A DNA stretch of 6,772 nt. It comes from Alphaproteobacteria bacterium (GTDB lineage Bacteria; Pseudomonadota; Alphaproteobacteria; Puniceispirillales; Puniceispirillaceae). The position numbers and the translations under genes were made by a program. The stretch lies in the NCBI GenBank assembly GCA_011526395.1, contig WTHW01000115.1, positions 6,109 through 12,880 on the forward strand, in the 5' to 3' direction. The notes below the pieces were generated by a model that worked only from the letters and a program-made list of their open reading frames with translations, was not told the origin of the DNA and made no database searches. Shown in pieces: positions 1 to 5,997 of this stretch; the first letter of the stretch is position 1; each line of letters opens with the position of its first letter.

Positions 1-2216
1 TCTTGTGCGCCTTCTTCATCTGGTTCTGCTGTGACGCGGTCATCATATTCAGGCTCACCTTGTTTGCGCAGGAAGTCAGCCACCTTTTCAACTTCTTGAT
101 CTTCCATGAAAGGACCATGAACACGTTTGATACGCCCGCCACCTTCCATGAATAGCATATCACCGCGACCCAATAATTGTTCAGCGCCTTGTTCACCTAA
201 GATAGTGCGGCTATCAATTTTTGAGGTGACTTGGAAGGAAATACGTGTCGGGAAATTCGCTTTAATTGTACCTGTGATGACATCAACAGATGGGCGCTGT
301 GTTGCCATAATGACATGGATGCCAGCCGCACGTGCCATTTGCGCAAGACGTTGGACAGCGGCTTCGATATCTTTACCAGCGACCAGCATCAAATCTGCTA
401 CCTCGTCAATGATGACAACGATGAATGGAAGCGGGGTTAAATCAAGCGCTTGTTCTTCGTAAGTAGGCTTGCCTGTTTCAGCATCAAAGCCTGTTTGAAC
501 GCGCCTTGTTAATACCTCACCTGATTTGCGGGCTTCTGCCAGTCTTTGGTTATAGCCTGTGATATTGCGCACACCCAATTTGGACATGTTGAAATAGCGA
601 TTTTCCATCTCGCGCACAGCCCATTTCAAAGATGTTACCGCCTTTGCCGGGTCTGTGACCACAGGTGATAATAAATGCGGGATGCCATCATAGACTGATA
701 ATTCCAGCATCTTTGGATCAATCATGATAAGGCGGCATGTCTCTGGTGTATGGCGATATAATAGAGATAGGATCATGGCATTAATGCCAACTGATTTACC
801 TGAACCAGTGGTACCAGCGACAAGCAAATGTGGCATTTTAGCAAGATCTGTGACCACTGGCGCGCCGGCGATATCTTTACCCAAACAGATAGGCAAGCTA
901 TCACCATTTTCTAGCCATGCTTCATGGTCAAGGATATCGCGCAACATCACAGTCTCGCGCAAATCATTTGGCATCTCGATGCCGATAACATTTTGGCCAG
1001 GCACAACAGCTACACGCACTGATAAAGCAGACATGGAACGTGCAATATCATCTGCAAGGGCAATCACGCGCTGTGATTTTGTACCAGCGGCAGGGTTTAA
1101 CCCGTAACGTGTGACAACAGGACCATAGGCAACATCTTTAATTTCGCCATTCACACCAAAATCGCCAAGCACATTTTCAAGAGCGCGCGCATTCTCTTGC
1201 AAGGTATCATCACCTGGCCCTTCAGAGGCTTTTGATGGCGGCTTTAGCAGATTGTGATGTGGTAATTGGAAGCCTGATTGGGTTTCAAAATCAAATGTTT
1301 CTTGCGTTGAAGCTGCTTTTTTCGCGCCGCGCGTTTTGGATGGCTTGCTTGCGATTGGCTCTGCTTGGGTATCAGCACCAGCGACCAAGACAGGCTCTTT
1401 GCGCGCAGATTTGCTTGCTTTGGCTGTCTGTTTGGCTTTCTTCTTTGCCTCTTTTTTCGCCTCTTTTCTGGCGAGGGCTTCTTGTTTTTTGGCTTCTTTT
1501 AAGGCTGCTTTTTCTGCTTTTTTATCATCACGAGTGGCTGTTTTTTCAGCGTCTAGCTCTGGGTCTTTGGGACGACGACGAAATAGCTTGCGCAAGGGCC
1601 ATGTGATAGGGGCAAATAGGATGCCAAGAAGGAGGCGCGCGACGCCCCAATTGCGATGTATCAGGCCAGCTGTCCAAACATAAAACCATAAGCCAATCAA
1701 AGCGGTCGAGATAGCGACGATGGCATGAGCAGATAAAAAGTCTGGCAATGTGAACAGATTAACAAGAGGCAAGGCCGCCTTGTTCACCAGCAAATCACCC
1801 ATAATGCCATCAAATTTTAAATCAAAATAAAGCGCGCCCGATAAAAAGGCGGCATTGACAATCGCAACAGCGAAAAACATCAACGGCATGCGCCAATACC
1901 ATGAGGGCAAACCAACATGGACAAGATAGCGATAGCCCCAACTTGCAAAAGCAACGGGGATGAAAAAGGCTGTTAGGCCAAAGATGGCAAAGCTGAGATC
2001 TGATAAAGTGGCACCATAGGAGCCAAGCCAATTTTGGAACGTCCCATCAGAGGCAACATTAAGAGACGGATCTGTCGATGAGGCTGATATATAAGCAGCA
2101 AATAGGCCGCCAGACATAGCAAGCAACAAAAGGCCACATAATTCTGAGAGGCGGCGGGCTAGAAAGCGTTGTACCGCGCCAGAGATAACTGATTTTTTGT
2201 CGCTATCGCCGCTCAT
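1..2216 (-). CDS. ftsK: DNA translocase FtsK, partial (C-terminus beyond left edge)
   Basis: Membrane-anchored AAA+/RecA-like motor that pumps chromosomal DNA through the closing septum and helps resolve chromosome dimers. 738 codons are visible. Four hydrophobic segments lie near residues 25-45, 74-94, 108-130 and 160-183, with the family-typical DPSLN and NWLGSYGA between the first two. A Lys/Ala/Glu-rich linker follows (about 230-274), then the alpha domain (about 335-435). The beta motor shows Walker A GTTGSGKS (468-475, Lys474), Walker B VVIIDEVAD (Asp604-Glu605) and ATQRP (638-642). The frame is still open at the edge in an acidic stretch, so only the C-terminal gamma winged-helix domain that reads polar DNA motifs is missing. 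The start is the ATG at 2216, which overlaps the stop of the upstream aminotransferase as ATGA and has AAAGG just upstream, so translation is probably coupled. Rightward frames inside it are shadows. Identity is very secure. Confidence 0.97.
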   Translation of the reverse strand, partial: MSGDSDKKSVISGAVQRFLARRLSELCGLLLLAMSGGLFAAYISASSTDPSLNVASDGTFQNWLGSYGATLSDLSFAIFGLTAFFIPVAFASWGYRYLVHVGLPSWYWRMPLMFFAVAIVNAAFLSGALYFDLKFDGIMGDLLVNKAALPLVNLFTLPDFLSAHAIVAISTALIGLWFYVWTAGLIHRNWGVARLLLGILFAPITWPLRKLFRRRPKDPELDAEKTATRDDKKAEKAALKEAKKQEALARKEAKKEAKKKAKQTAKASKSARKEPVLVAGADTQAEPIASKPSKTRGAKKAASTQETFDFETQSGFQLPHHNLLKPPSKASEGPGDDTLQENARALENVLGDFGVNGEIKDVAYGPVVTRYGLNPAAGTKSQRVIALADDIARSMSALSVRVAVVPGQNVIGIEMPNDLRETVMLRDILDHEAWLENGDSLPICLGKDIAGAPVVTDLAKMPHLLVAGTTGSGKSVGINAMILSLLYRHTPETCRLIMIDPKMLELSVYDGIPHLLSPVVTDPAKAVTSLKWAVREMENRYFNMSKLGVRNITGYNQRLAEARKSGEVLTRRVQTGFDAETGKPTYEEQALDLTPLPFIVVIIDEVADLMLVAGKDIEAAVQRLAQMARAAGIHVIMATQRPSVDVITGTIKANFPTRISFQVTSKIDSRTILGEQGAEQLLGRGDMLFMEGGGRIKRVHGPFMEDQEVEKVADFLRKQGEPEYDDRVTAEPDEEGAQ
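1405..1529 (-). other. Lys/Ala/Glu-rich linker of FtsK
   Basis: Codons for FtsK residues about 230-270 encode a low-complexity, highly charged stretch built from units such as KEAKK, KAEKAALKEAKK and RKEAKKEAKKKAK. It probably forms a long single helix or coiled coil between the membrane domain and the motor. The tract is A-rich on the coding strand and so T-rich on the plus strand. FtsK linkers vary greatly in length and sequence between species, so this is expected in kind; the regular heptad-like spacing is the notable part. Confidence 0.7.
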
Positions 2217-3418
2217 GATGCCTTTGCACTTTCATTATTATAAAGGATGGCAAGACGCCTCATCGCCTCGTGAATTGTATCATGAGGATGCACAAGCGCC
2301 ACACGCACATATCCAGCGCCGGGATTACCATCATCAGTTGTCACAGCCATAAAACGCCCTGGCATAATCCTCAAACCTTGTTCTTGGTAAGCGCGTTTTG
2401 CAAAGGCGACATCATCATCAACAGCCAGCCACAAGAAAAACCCGCCGCCAATATCAATGCTGTCACCAAGCGTTGGCAGATATTGTTTCGCAATGGCGAA
2501 TGATGCCTGATAATGCTGTCTGATGGTGGTGGCATGATCTTCGTCGCGATATAAGGCACCTGCCGCACGCAATAACGGTGTTGGCAAAAGCGCGGCACCA
2601 TTAGCCACCAACTTTTTATAGAGCGCGATTACATCTGCATCCCCCGCCAAGAAACCAGCGCGCAGGCCAGCGGCATTTGAGCGTTTGGATAAGGAGTTTA
2701 AAACAATCAAATGAGATAGCCCATCACCAAGCGCCGCTGCGACTTCCAATGCGCCAACAGGTGGCGCGCCGCGCCATACATCACTATAGCATTCATCAGA
2801 TAAGAGGAGGAAATTATGCTTTCGTGCTAATTTCAATAACCGGGTGAGATATTCAGCTGAGGCATAAGCGCCATGTGGATTTGATGGCGAGCAAATATAG
2901 AAAATTGTGGTTCTATCAAGCAAGGCATCATCAAGCGTCTCTAAATCAGGCAAATAGCCTGTCCGCGCTGTGGCATTGAGCATCACAATATCGCCGCCCG
3001 CACCAAGCGCACCAGCGCGCCATGCATGATAAAATGGGTTGGGGATAAGAGCCGCGCTATTTGGTTTTGCGCCGCGCACCATCTGGCCAAGCATATGCAA
3101 AGGCTCTCTGGTGCCGACAACTGGCACAATATGGTTATCACAATCAATCAGCTGAGACGCCTTATCACCAAAGCGTGTGCCGATATAATGTTTTACATCT
3201 GCCCGAAAGGGGGCATCGCCATCTGCCTTGGGGTAGCTGTGCCATTTGTCACTGTGGGTAGCGATGATATCTGACAGCATAGCAGGGGCAGGTAATTGCG
3301 GCTCGCCAATGGTGAGATTTAACTCGTCCAGCCCATCTGGCGGTGTGATATCACGTAACGTAGCACGCAACTGAACAAACATATTATCATCAAAAATGGC
3401 AAAGTCGGGATTCAGCAT
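2213..3418 (-). CDS. dapC: PLP-dependent aminotransferase, N-succinyldiaminopimelate aminotransferase-like (DapC)
   Basis: Fold-type I, class I/II aminotransferase of 401 residues, normal for the family. Likely reaction: transamination between glutamate and N-succinyl-2-amino-6-ketopimelate on the succinylase route to meso-diaminopimelate and lysine, in the cytoplasm. Visible residues: GEP (38-40), SYPKADG (61-67), the DapC-like GTRE (102-105), PNPFY (126-130), CSPSNPHG with Asn180, LLLSDECYSDV with Asp208 and Tyr211 contacting PLP, Schiff-base Lys245 in NSLSKRSN followed by GLRAGF (Arg253), and the substrate-carboxylate Arg372 in VRVALVH. The SLSKRSN...GLR block and GTRE favour DapC over aspartate or histidinol-phosphate enzymes, but substrate is inferred. 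The start ATG at 3418 has AAGAG six bases upstream. It is first in a two-gene unit with ftsK, overlapping it by four bases. A different keto-acid substrate remains possible. Confidence 0.85.
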   Translation of the reverse strand: MLNPDFAIFDDNMFVQLRATLRDITPPDGLDELNLTIGEPQLPAPAMLSDIIATHSDKWHSYPKADGDAPFRADVKHYIGTRFGDKASQLIDCDNHIVPVVGTREPLHMLGQMVRGAKPNSAALIPNPFYHAWRAGALGAGGDIVMLNATARTGYLPDLETLDDALLDRTTIFYICSPSNPHGAYASAEYLTRLLKLARKHNFLLLSDECYSDVWRGAPPVGALEVAAALGDGLSHLIVLNSLSKRSNAAGLRAGFLAGDADVIALYKKLVANGAALLPTPLLRAAGALYRDEDHATTIRQHYQASFAIAKQYLPTLGDSIDIGGGFFLWLAVDDDVAFAKRAYQEQGLRIMPGRFMAVTTDDGNPGAGYVRVALVHPHDTIHEAMRRLAILYNNESAKAS

Positions 3419-3468
3419 AAAGTGCTCTTTACAGGACGGGCGTTATCATGTGGTAATCACTTCGAAAG

Positions 3469-3497
3469 AATCTATCGAAAAAGAAATGATTTCGCAA
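3469..3497 (-). promoter_or_regulatory. Candidate sigma70-type promoter for the aminotransferase-ftsK unit
   Basis: On the minus strand, TTGCGA (3497-3492, 4 of 6 to TTGACA) is followed by a 17-base spacer and TAGATT (3474-3469, 4 of 6 to TATAAT), about 50 bases before the aminotransferase ATG. Spacing is ideal and hexamers are only fair. It is the best-placed candidate I found in the intergenic region, and it is nearly superimposed on the rightward candidate. Confidence 0.35.
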
Positions 3498-3503
3498 TAT
3501 AAT
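3475..3503 (+). promoter_or_regulatory. Candidate sigma70-type promoter for the HAD phosphatase-UbiH unit
   Basis: TCGAAA (3475-3480, 4 of 6 to TTGACA) lies 17 bases before a perfect TATAAT (3498-3503). Transcription would start near 3510, giving a 5' leader of about 85 bases before the phosphatase start. The perfect -10 with exact 17-base spacing makes this the stronger of the two opposed candidates. Confidence 0.5.
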
Positions 3504-3581
3504 GAGACCATGTTGTGGCGAGAAAAGCCAAAATCGCCTTAATTGATAAATTGAGTGGTCAGCAGGCATTCATCACAAGAA

Positions 3582-3586
3582 AGAGG
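3582..3586 (+). promoter_or_regulatory. Ribosome binding site that favours the second ATG of the HAD gene
   Basis: AGAGG sits only 2 bases before the first in-frame ATG (3589) but 8 bases before the second (3595). Spacing of 8 is normal and 2 is too short, and starting at 3595 gives MKAVFFDRD, the usual family N-terminus. I therefore place the start at 3595. Confidence 0.65.
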
Positions 3587-3594
3587 TCATGAAA

Positions 3595-4110
3595 ATGAAG
3601 GCAGTGTTTTTCGATAGAGATAACACATTGACCCATGATGAAGGTTATTGCCATCTGGTAGCGGATTTCAAATGGCTGGAAGGCGCGCCAGAAGCCTTAA
3701 AGCGCCTGAAAGATCACAATATCCTCGTGTTTATCGTCACAAACCAAGGTGGCATCGGGCGGGAATTTTTCACCCAAGATGATATGGAACTATTTCACAG
3801 CCATCTAAAAGAACAAGCGCTGTTAGCAGGCGGCGAGATAACAGATATCGCCTTTTGCCCGCATCATCCAAAAGCAGTAACGCCAGATATGAGGGCGTGT
3901 GAGTGCCGCAAGCCGCAAGCAGGCATGTTTTATGCATTGGCAGAAAAATGGGATATTGATCTTGAAAATAGCGTCATGATAGGTGACAGACAAAGCGATG
4001 TCAGTGCTGGCGAGGCGGCTGGTATGGCATCTTATTTAAGTGATCCTGCAAGCTGCCTTGATAGGCTTGTCAGTCATGTGATCACAACCCATTTTAGTGA
4101 TAGCCACTAG
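3595..4110 (+). CDS. HAD-IIIA family phosphatase, GmhB/HisB-N type
   Basis: Soluble HAD-superfamily phosphatase of 171 residues, close to the usual size of stand-alone GmhB (D-glycero-D-manno-heptose 1,7-bisphosphate 7-phosphatase). Numbering from the 3595 start: motif I FFDRDNTL with nucleophile Asp7 and acid/base Asp9; motif II FIVTNQGG with Thr49; a zinc loop CPHHP...CECRKP with likely ligands Cys88, His90, Cys102 and Cys104; motif III Lys106; motif IV MIGDRQSDV with Asp131 and Asp135 for Mg2+. The zinc loop is diagnostic of the GmhB/HisB N-terminal group and separates it from phosphoglycolate or Cof-type HADs. No heptose or histidine gene is nearby, so the substrate is undecided: heptose bisphosphate, histidinol phosphate or another sugar phosphate. 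It is probably co-transcribed with the monooxygenase that starts 22 bases downstream. An in-frame ATG at 3589 would add two residues. Confidence 0.88.
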   Translation: MKAVFFDRDNTLTHDEGYCHLVADFKWLEGAPEALKRLKDHNILVFIVTNQGGIGREFFTQDDMELFHSHLKEQALLAGGEITDIAFCPHHPKAVTPDMRACECRKPQAGMFYALAEKWDIDLENSVMIGDRQSDVSAGEAAGMASYLSDPASCLDRLVSHVITTHFSDSH

Positions 4111-4132
4111 CTGTCAATTTTTTTGAAGTGAT

Positions 4133-5371
4133 ATGATAATGCCAAATTTAAAGGGAAATATTGCGGTTATAGGGGGCGGGCTTTCAGGTAAAATGCTCGC
4201 TCTGACATTAGCGCATAGTGGCTTTGATATCACGATGATCGCCCCTTTGCCAAAGGCCAAAAAAAGAGCTGATAGGCGCACCACAACCATTCATCATGCA
4301 GGTGCGAATATGCTAGAGGCTCTTGGTGTATCTCCTTATTTGCAAGGTGATATGACAGCCATCACGAAAATTGCAGTTGCGATAGGCGCAGAAAAAACAA
4401 GGCAATCAGATTGGTTACTTCAGTGGCAAAGCCCAAAAGGCGGTGATGATAGCCTGATACCAATGGCCTATGTTGTTGAAAATTATGATTTGTCTGTAGC
4501 ACTTGATAAAGCGCTAGATGACTTGCCTGATACGCAGAAAATCACTGTGATTGATGACCATGTTATCTCTTATCAGGAAGATGGGAATGGCGGGCATATT
4601 GAGACATCTTCTGGTGCGCATCTGATAGCTGATTTAATCGTGGCATGTGATGGTGCCAAAAGCCCCATGCGTGACTTTATTGGCCTTAGCCCGCGCATTG
4701 AGACAACAAATCAAACAGCCATTATCGCTGATTTAACATGTGAATTGCCACATGATGGCGCCGCCTATCAGCGGTTCTTGCCAACAGGCCCGATTGCGTT
4801 GATGCCAATGGCTGGCAAGATGGTCTCGCTGGTGTGGTCAACAAGCCATGAGATGGCAGATAAATTGATGCAGGCTGATGCGCAAACATGCAGTGATGCT
4901 ATCACAGAAGCATTTGGTCATGAGTTAGGACGCTTGGTACCGCAAGGCGCCTTATCATCCTTCCCGCTTCATCCCCAATTTAATGCCAAATTATATAAAG
5001 GGCGCGTTATATTGGCAGGTGATGCCGCCCATGCCATTCATCCGCTTGCTGGGATGGGATATAATCTGGCCCTCGCAGATGCGGCGATATTGCTGGATAT
5101 TTTGCAGAATGCAAGACGCCAAGGGCTGATGCCATCACATGCCAGCATTATGACAAGCTATCAGGCGCGCAGAAAAGCTGAAATATTTGCAATTAGTCAT
5201 TTTACATCAGAGTTAAATAAACTGATTAGCCGGCCAAAAGGCCCGCTGTCGCAGATGATGGCATTTGGTATGGCCGTGCTTGATAAAACACCGCTGAAAT
5301 CAACATTCCGCAAGATTGCAATGGGTGGCACCTTGTCATCAGCCCCGTTATTCAAGGGTAAATTATCATAA
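4133..5371 (+). CDS. UbiH-family FAD-dependent monooxygenase (ubiquinone ring hydroxylase-like)
   Basis: Class A flavoprotein monooxygenase of 412 residues, normal for the UbiH/UbiF/UbiL/Coq6 family that hydroxylates the benzoquinone ring in ubiquinone synthesis, peripheral to the inner membrane. Visible: N-terminal Rossmann motif IAVIGGGLSG (10-19); Arg48-Arg49 followed by TTTIHHAG near the FAD; the DG motif ACDGAKSPMRD (171-181); RFLPTGPIALMPM (214-226), typical of the family; and the GD motif RVILAGDAAHAIHPLAGMGYN (291-311) binding FAD phosphates. Within that motif the family's usual Gln in HPxAGQGxNLG is Met308 and the Gly after NL is Ala313. Which ring position it acts on cannot be read from sequence. 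ATG at 4133 has GAAG four bases upstream; the ATG at 4139 is also possible (ten bases). It follows the HAD gene by 22 bases, and its stop lies 10 bases from that of the convergent DUF971 gene. Confidence 0.9.
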   Translation: MIMPNLKGNIAVIGGGLSGKMLALTLAHSGFDITMIAPLPKAKKRADRRTTTIHHAGANMLEALGVSPYLQGDMTAITKIAVAIGAEKTRQSDWLLQWQSPKGGDDSLIPMAYVVENYDLSVALDKALDDLPDTQKITVIDDHVISYQEDGNGGHIETSSGAHLIADLIVACDGAKSPMRDFIGLSPRIETTNQTAIIADLTCELPHDGAAYQRFLPTGPIALMPMAGKMVSLVWSTSHEMADKLMQADAQTCSDAITEAFGHELGRLVPQGALSSFPLHPQFNAKLYKGRVILAGDAAHAIHPLAGMGYNLALADAAILLDILQNARRQGLMPSHASIMTSYQARRKAEIFAISHFTSELNKLISRPKGPLSQMMAFGMAVLDKTPLKSTFRKIAMGGTLSSAPLFKGKLS

Positions 5372-5388
5372 ATTATGTGAATTATGAG
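5366..5388. other. AT-rich inverted repeat across the convergent stop codons
   Basis: TCATAA (5366-5371) and TTATGA (5383-5388) are perfect 6-base inverted arms with an 11-base loop, and include the TAA stop of the monooxygenase and the opposed stop of the DUF971 gene. The stem is all but GC-free and has no T-tract, so it is a poor intrinsic terminator. It may simply reflect two opposed TAA stops in an AT-rich junction. Confidence 0.3.
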
Positions 5389-5729
5389 ATTGCCGCGCGA
5401 TAGGCATCCATCATGGATTGTTTATTTTTGCCATATTCATAAAATAACGCCCATGAATAAAGCCCTGTATCATGACCATCATCAAAGATGAGGCGCACAG
5501 CATAATGGCCAACAGGCTCAATCGCTGTGATTTTCACATGCTGTTTATCGCGGACAAGCTGTTTTTGATCTGGTCCATGACCTTGCACCTCGGCAGACGG
5601 TGATTCCACACGCAATAATTCAGCTGGCAAAACCGCTTCGAACCCATCTTTGAATGAGATGGTGAGCTGTTGTTTATCAGATGACAGACGCAAAGAAGTC
5701 ACAGCAGGTGGTGAAAAAGAAGATGACAT
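5382..5729 (-). CDS. DUF971 (GBBH-like N-terminal domain) protein
   Basis: Cytoplasmic protein of 115 residues consisting almost entirely of one DUF971 domain, the fold also found at the N-terminus of gamma-butyrobetaine hydroxylase. Visible family features: LPAELLRVESPSAEVQGHG (about 34-52), AIEPVGHYAVRLIFDDGHDTG (69-89) and LYSWALFYEYG (90-100). The hydroxylase domain binds zinc through three Cys and one His. This protein has no cysteine at all and SPSAE lies where those Cys would be, although His86 is kept. DUF971 domains also occur fused to Mrp/ApbC-type Fe-S carrier ATPases such as plant HCF101, so a role around Fe-S or metal cofactors is suggested by family context only. It is third in the minus-strand cluster; its start ATG (5729) is 6 bases after the Trm112-like stop, with AGGA overlapping the end of that gene. 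Function is not established. Confidence 0.88.
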   Translation of the reverse strand: MSSSFSPPAVTSLRLSSDKQQLTISFKDGFEAVLPAELLRVESPSAEVQGHGPDQKQLVRDKQHVKITAIEPVGHYAVRLIFDDGHDTGLYSWALFYEYGKNKQSMMDAYRAAIS

Positions 5730-5735
5730 TCGTGA

Positions 5736-5951
5736 TTAATCCTGTGCCGGAGGTGAGCCATCATTATGGTCAATCGGCACAGCTTCTTCAACTAGCAAAA
5801 TCGGCACACCATATCTTATGGGAAATGCCTTTTTGATTTGCGCGCTTATCAAGCGCTGGTTGGGGGCATCATAGGTTAGTGGCCCCTTTGTGACAGGGCA
5901 TACTAAATGGGCCAATAGGTGGCGAGACGGTGCGCTAGTTTCAACTGACAT
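5736..5951 (-). CDS. Trm112-like / UPF0434 (YcaR) family small protein
   Basis: Protein of 71 residues matching the Trm112p-like fold: LLAHLVCPVTKGPLTYD (12-28), QRLIS (32-36) and AFPIRYGVPILLVEEA (42-57). Eukaryotic and archaeal Trm112 is a zinc-binding partner that activates several methyltransferases; bacterial YcaR-type members lack a settled role. Only Cys18 remains of the zinc-ligand set, as is common in alphaproteobacterial forms with CPVTKGPL, so zinc binding is doubtful. The C-terminal tail after residue 58 (NDGSPPAQD) is polar and probably disordered. It lies 46 bases after the LON-domain gene and 6 bases before the DUF971 gene. The sequence before the ATG has only a weak AGAG, while a good promoter-like pair sits immediately upstream. 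Confidence 0.9.
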   Translation of the reverse strand: MSVETSAPSRHLLAHLVCPVTKGPLTYDAPNQRLISAQIKKAFPIRYGVPILLVEEAVPIDHNDGSPPAQD

Positions 5952-5957
5952 ATCTCT

Positions 5958-5985
5958 ATTATGCCTTGTTTTTACATCGTTTCAA
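5958..5985 (-). promoter_or_regulatory. Candidate promoter directly before the Trm112-like gene
   Basis: On the minus strand, TTGAAA (5985-5980, 5 of 6 to TTGACA), a 16-base spacer and CATAAT (5963-5958, 5 of 6 to TATAAT) end only six bases before the ATG at 5951. Transcription starting the usual 6-7 bases after the -10 would begin at or next to the start codon, giving a leaderless message for the Trm112-like and DUF971 genes. This would let them be expressed apart from the LON gene. Chance occurrence in AT-rich intergenic DNA is possible. Confidence 0.4.
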
Positions 5986-5997
5986 AAAGCATTATCG

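Noticed and set aside
127..1683. Several long rightward open frames (127-462, 724-1107, 1232-1606, 1336-1683)
   Set aside because: They lie antisense to ftsK, whose protein motifs run continuously through the region. Their translations show no domain and mirror FtsK codon bias or the Lys/Ala linker.
2371..2601. Leftward 76-residue open frame inside the aminotransferase gene
   Set aside because: It is an alternate frame of the same strand within a gene with intact family motifs; no ribosome site or recognisable product.
3285..3292. GGGGCAGG as an FtsK-orienting KOPS motif
   Set aside because: It differs from GGGNAGGG in any register, and the motif read by this species' FtsK is unknown.
3442..3458. 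Imperfect palindrome GTTATCA-TG-TGGTAAT as an operator
   Set aside because: Only five of seven arm positions pair and it matches no operator I can name.
3539..3554. TTAA-containing stretch as a CtrA site
   Set aside because: The second half-site is ATTG in place of TTAA at the required spacing, so it does not fit TTAA-N7-TTAA.
4095..4124. Hairpin plus T-run at the end of the HAD gene (TAGTG/CACTA, then seven T)
   Set aside because: The stem is only five pairs and eight bases separate it from the T-run. The monooxygenase starts right after, so an intrinsic terminator is unlikely.
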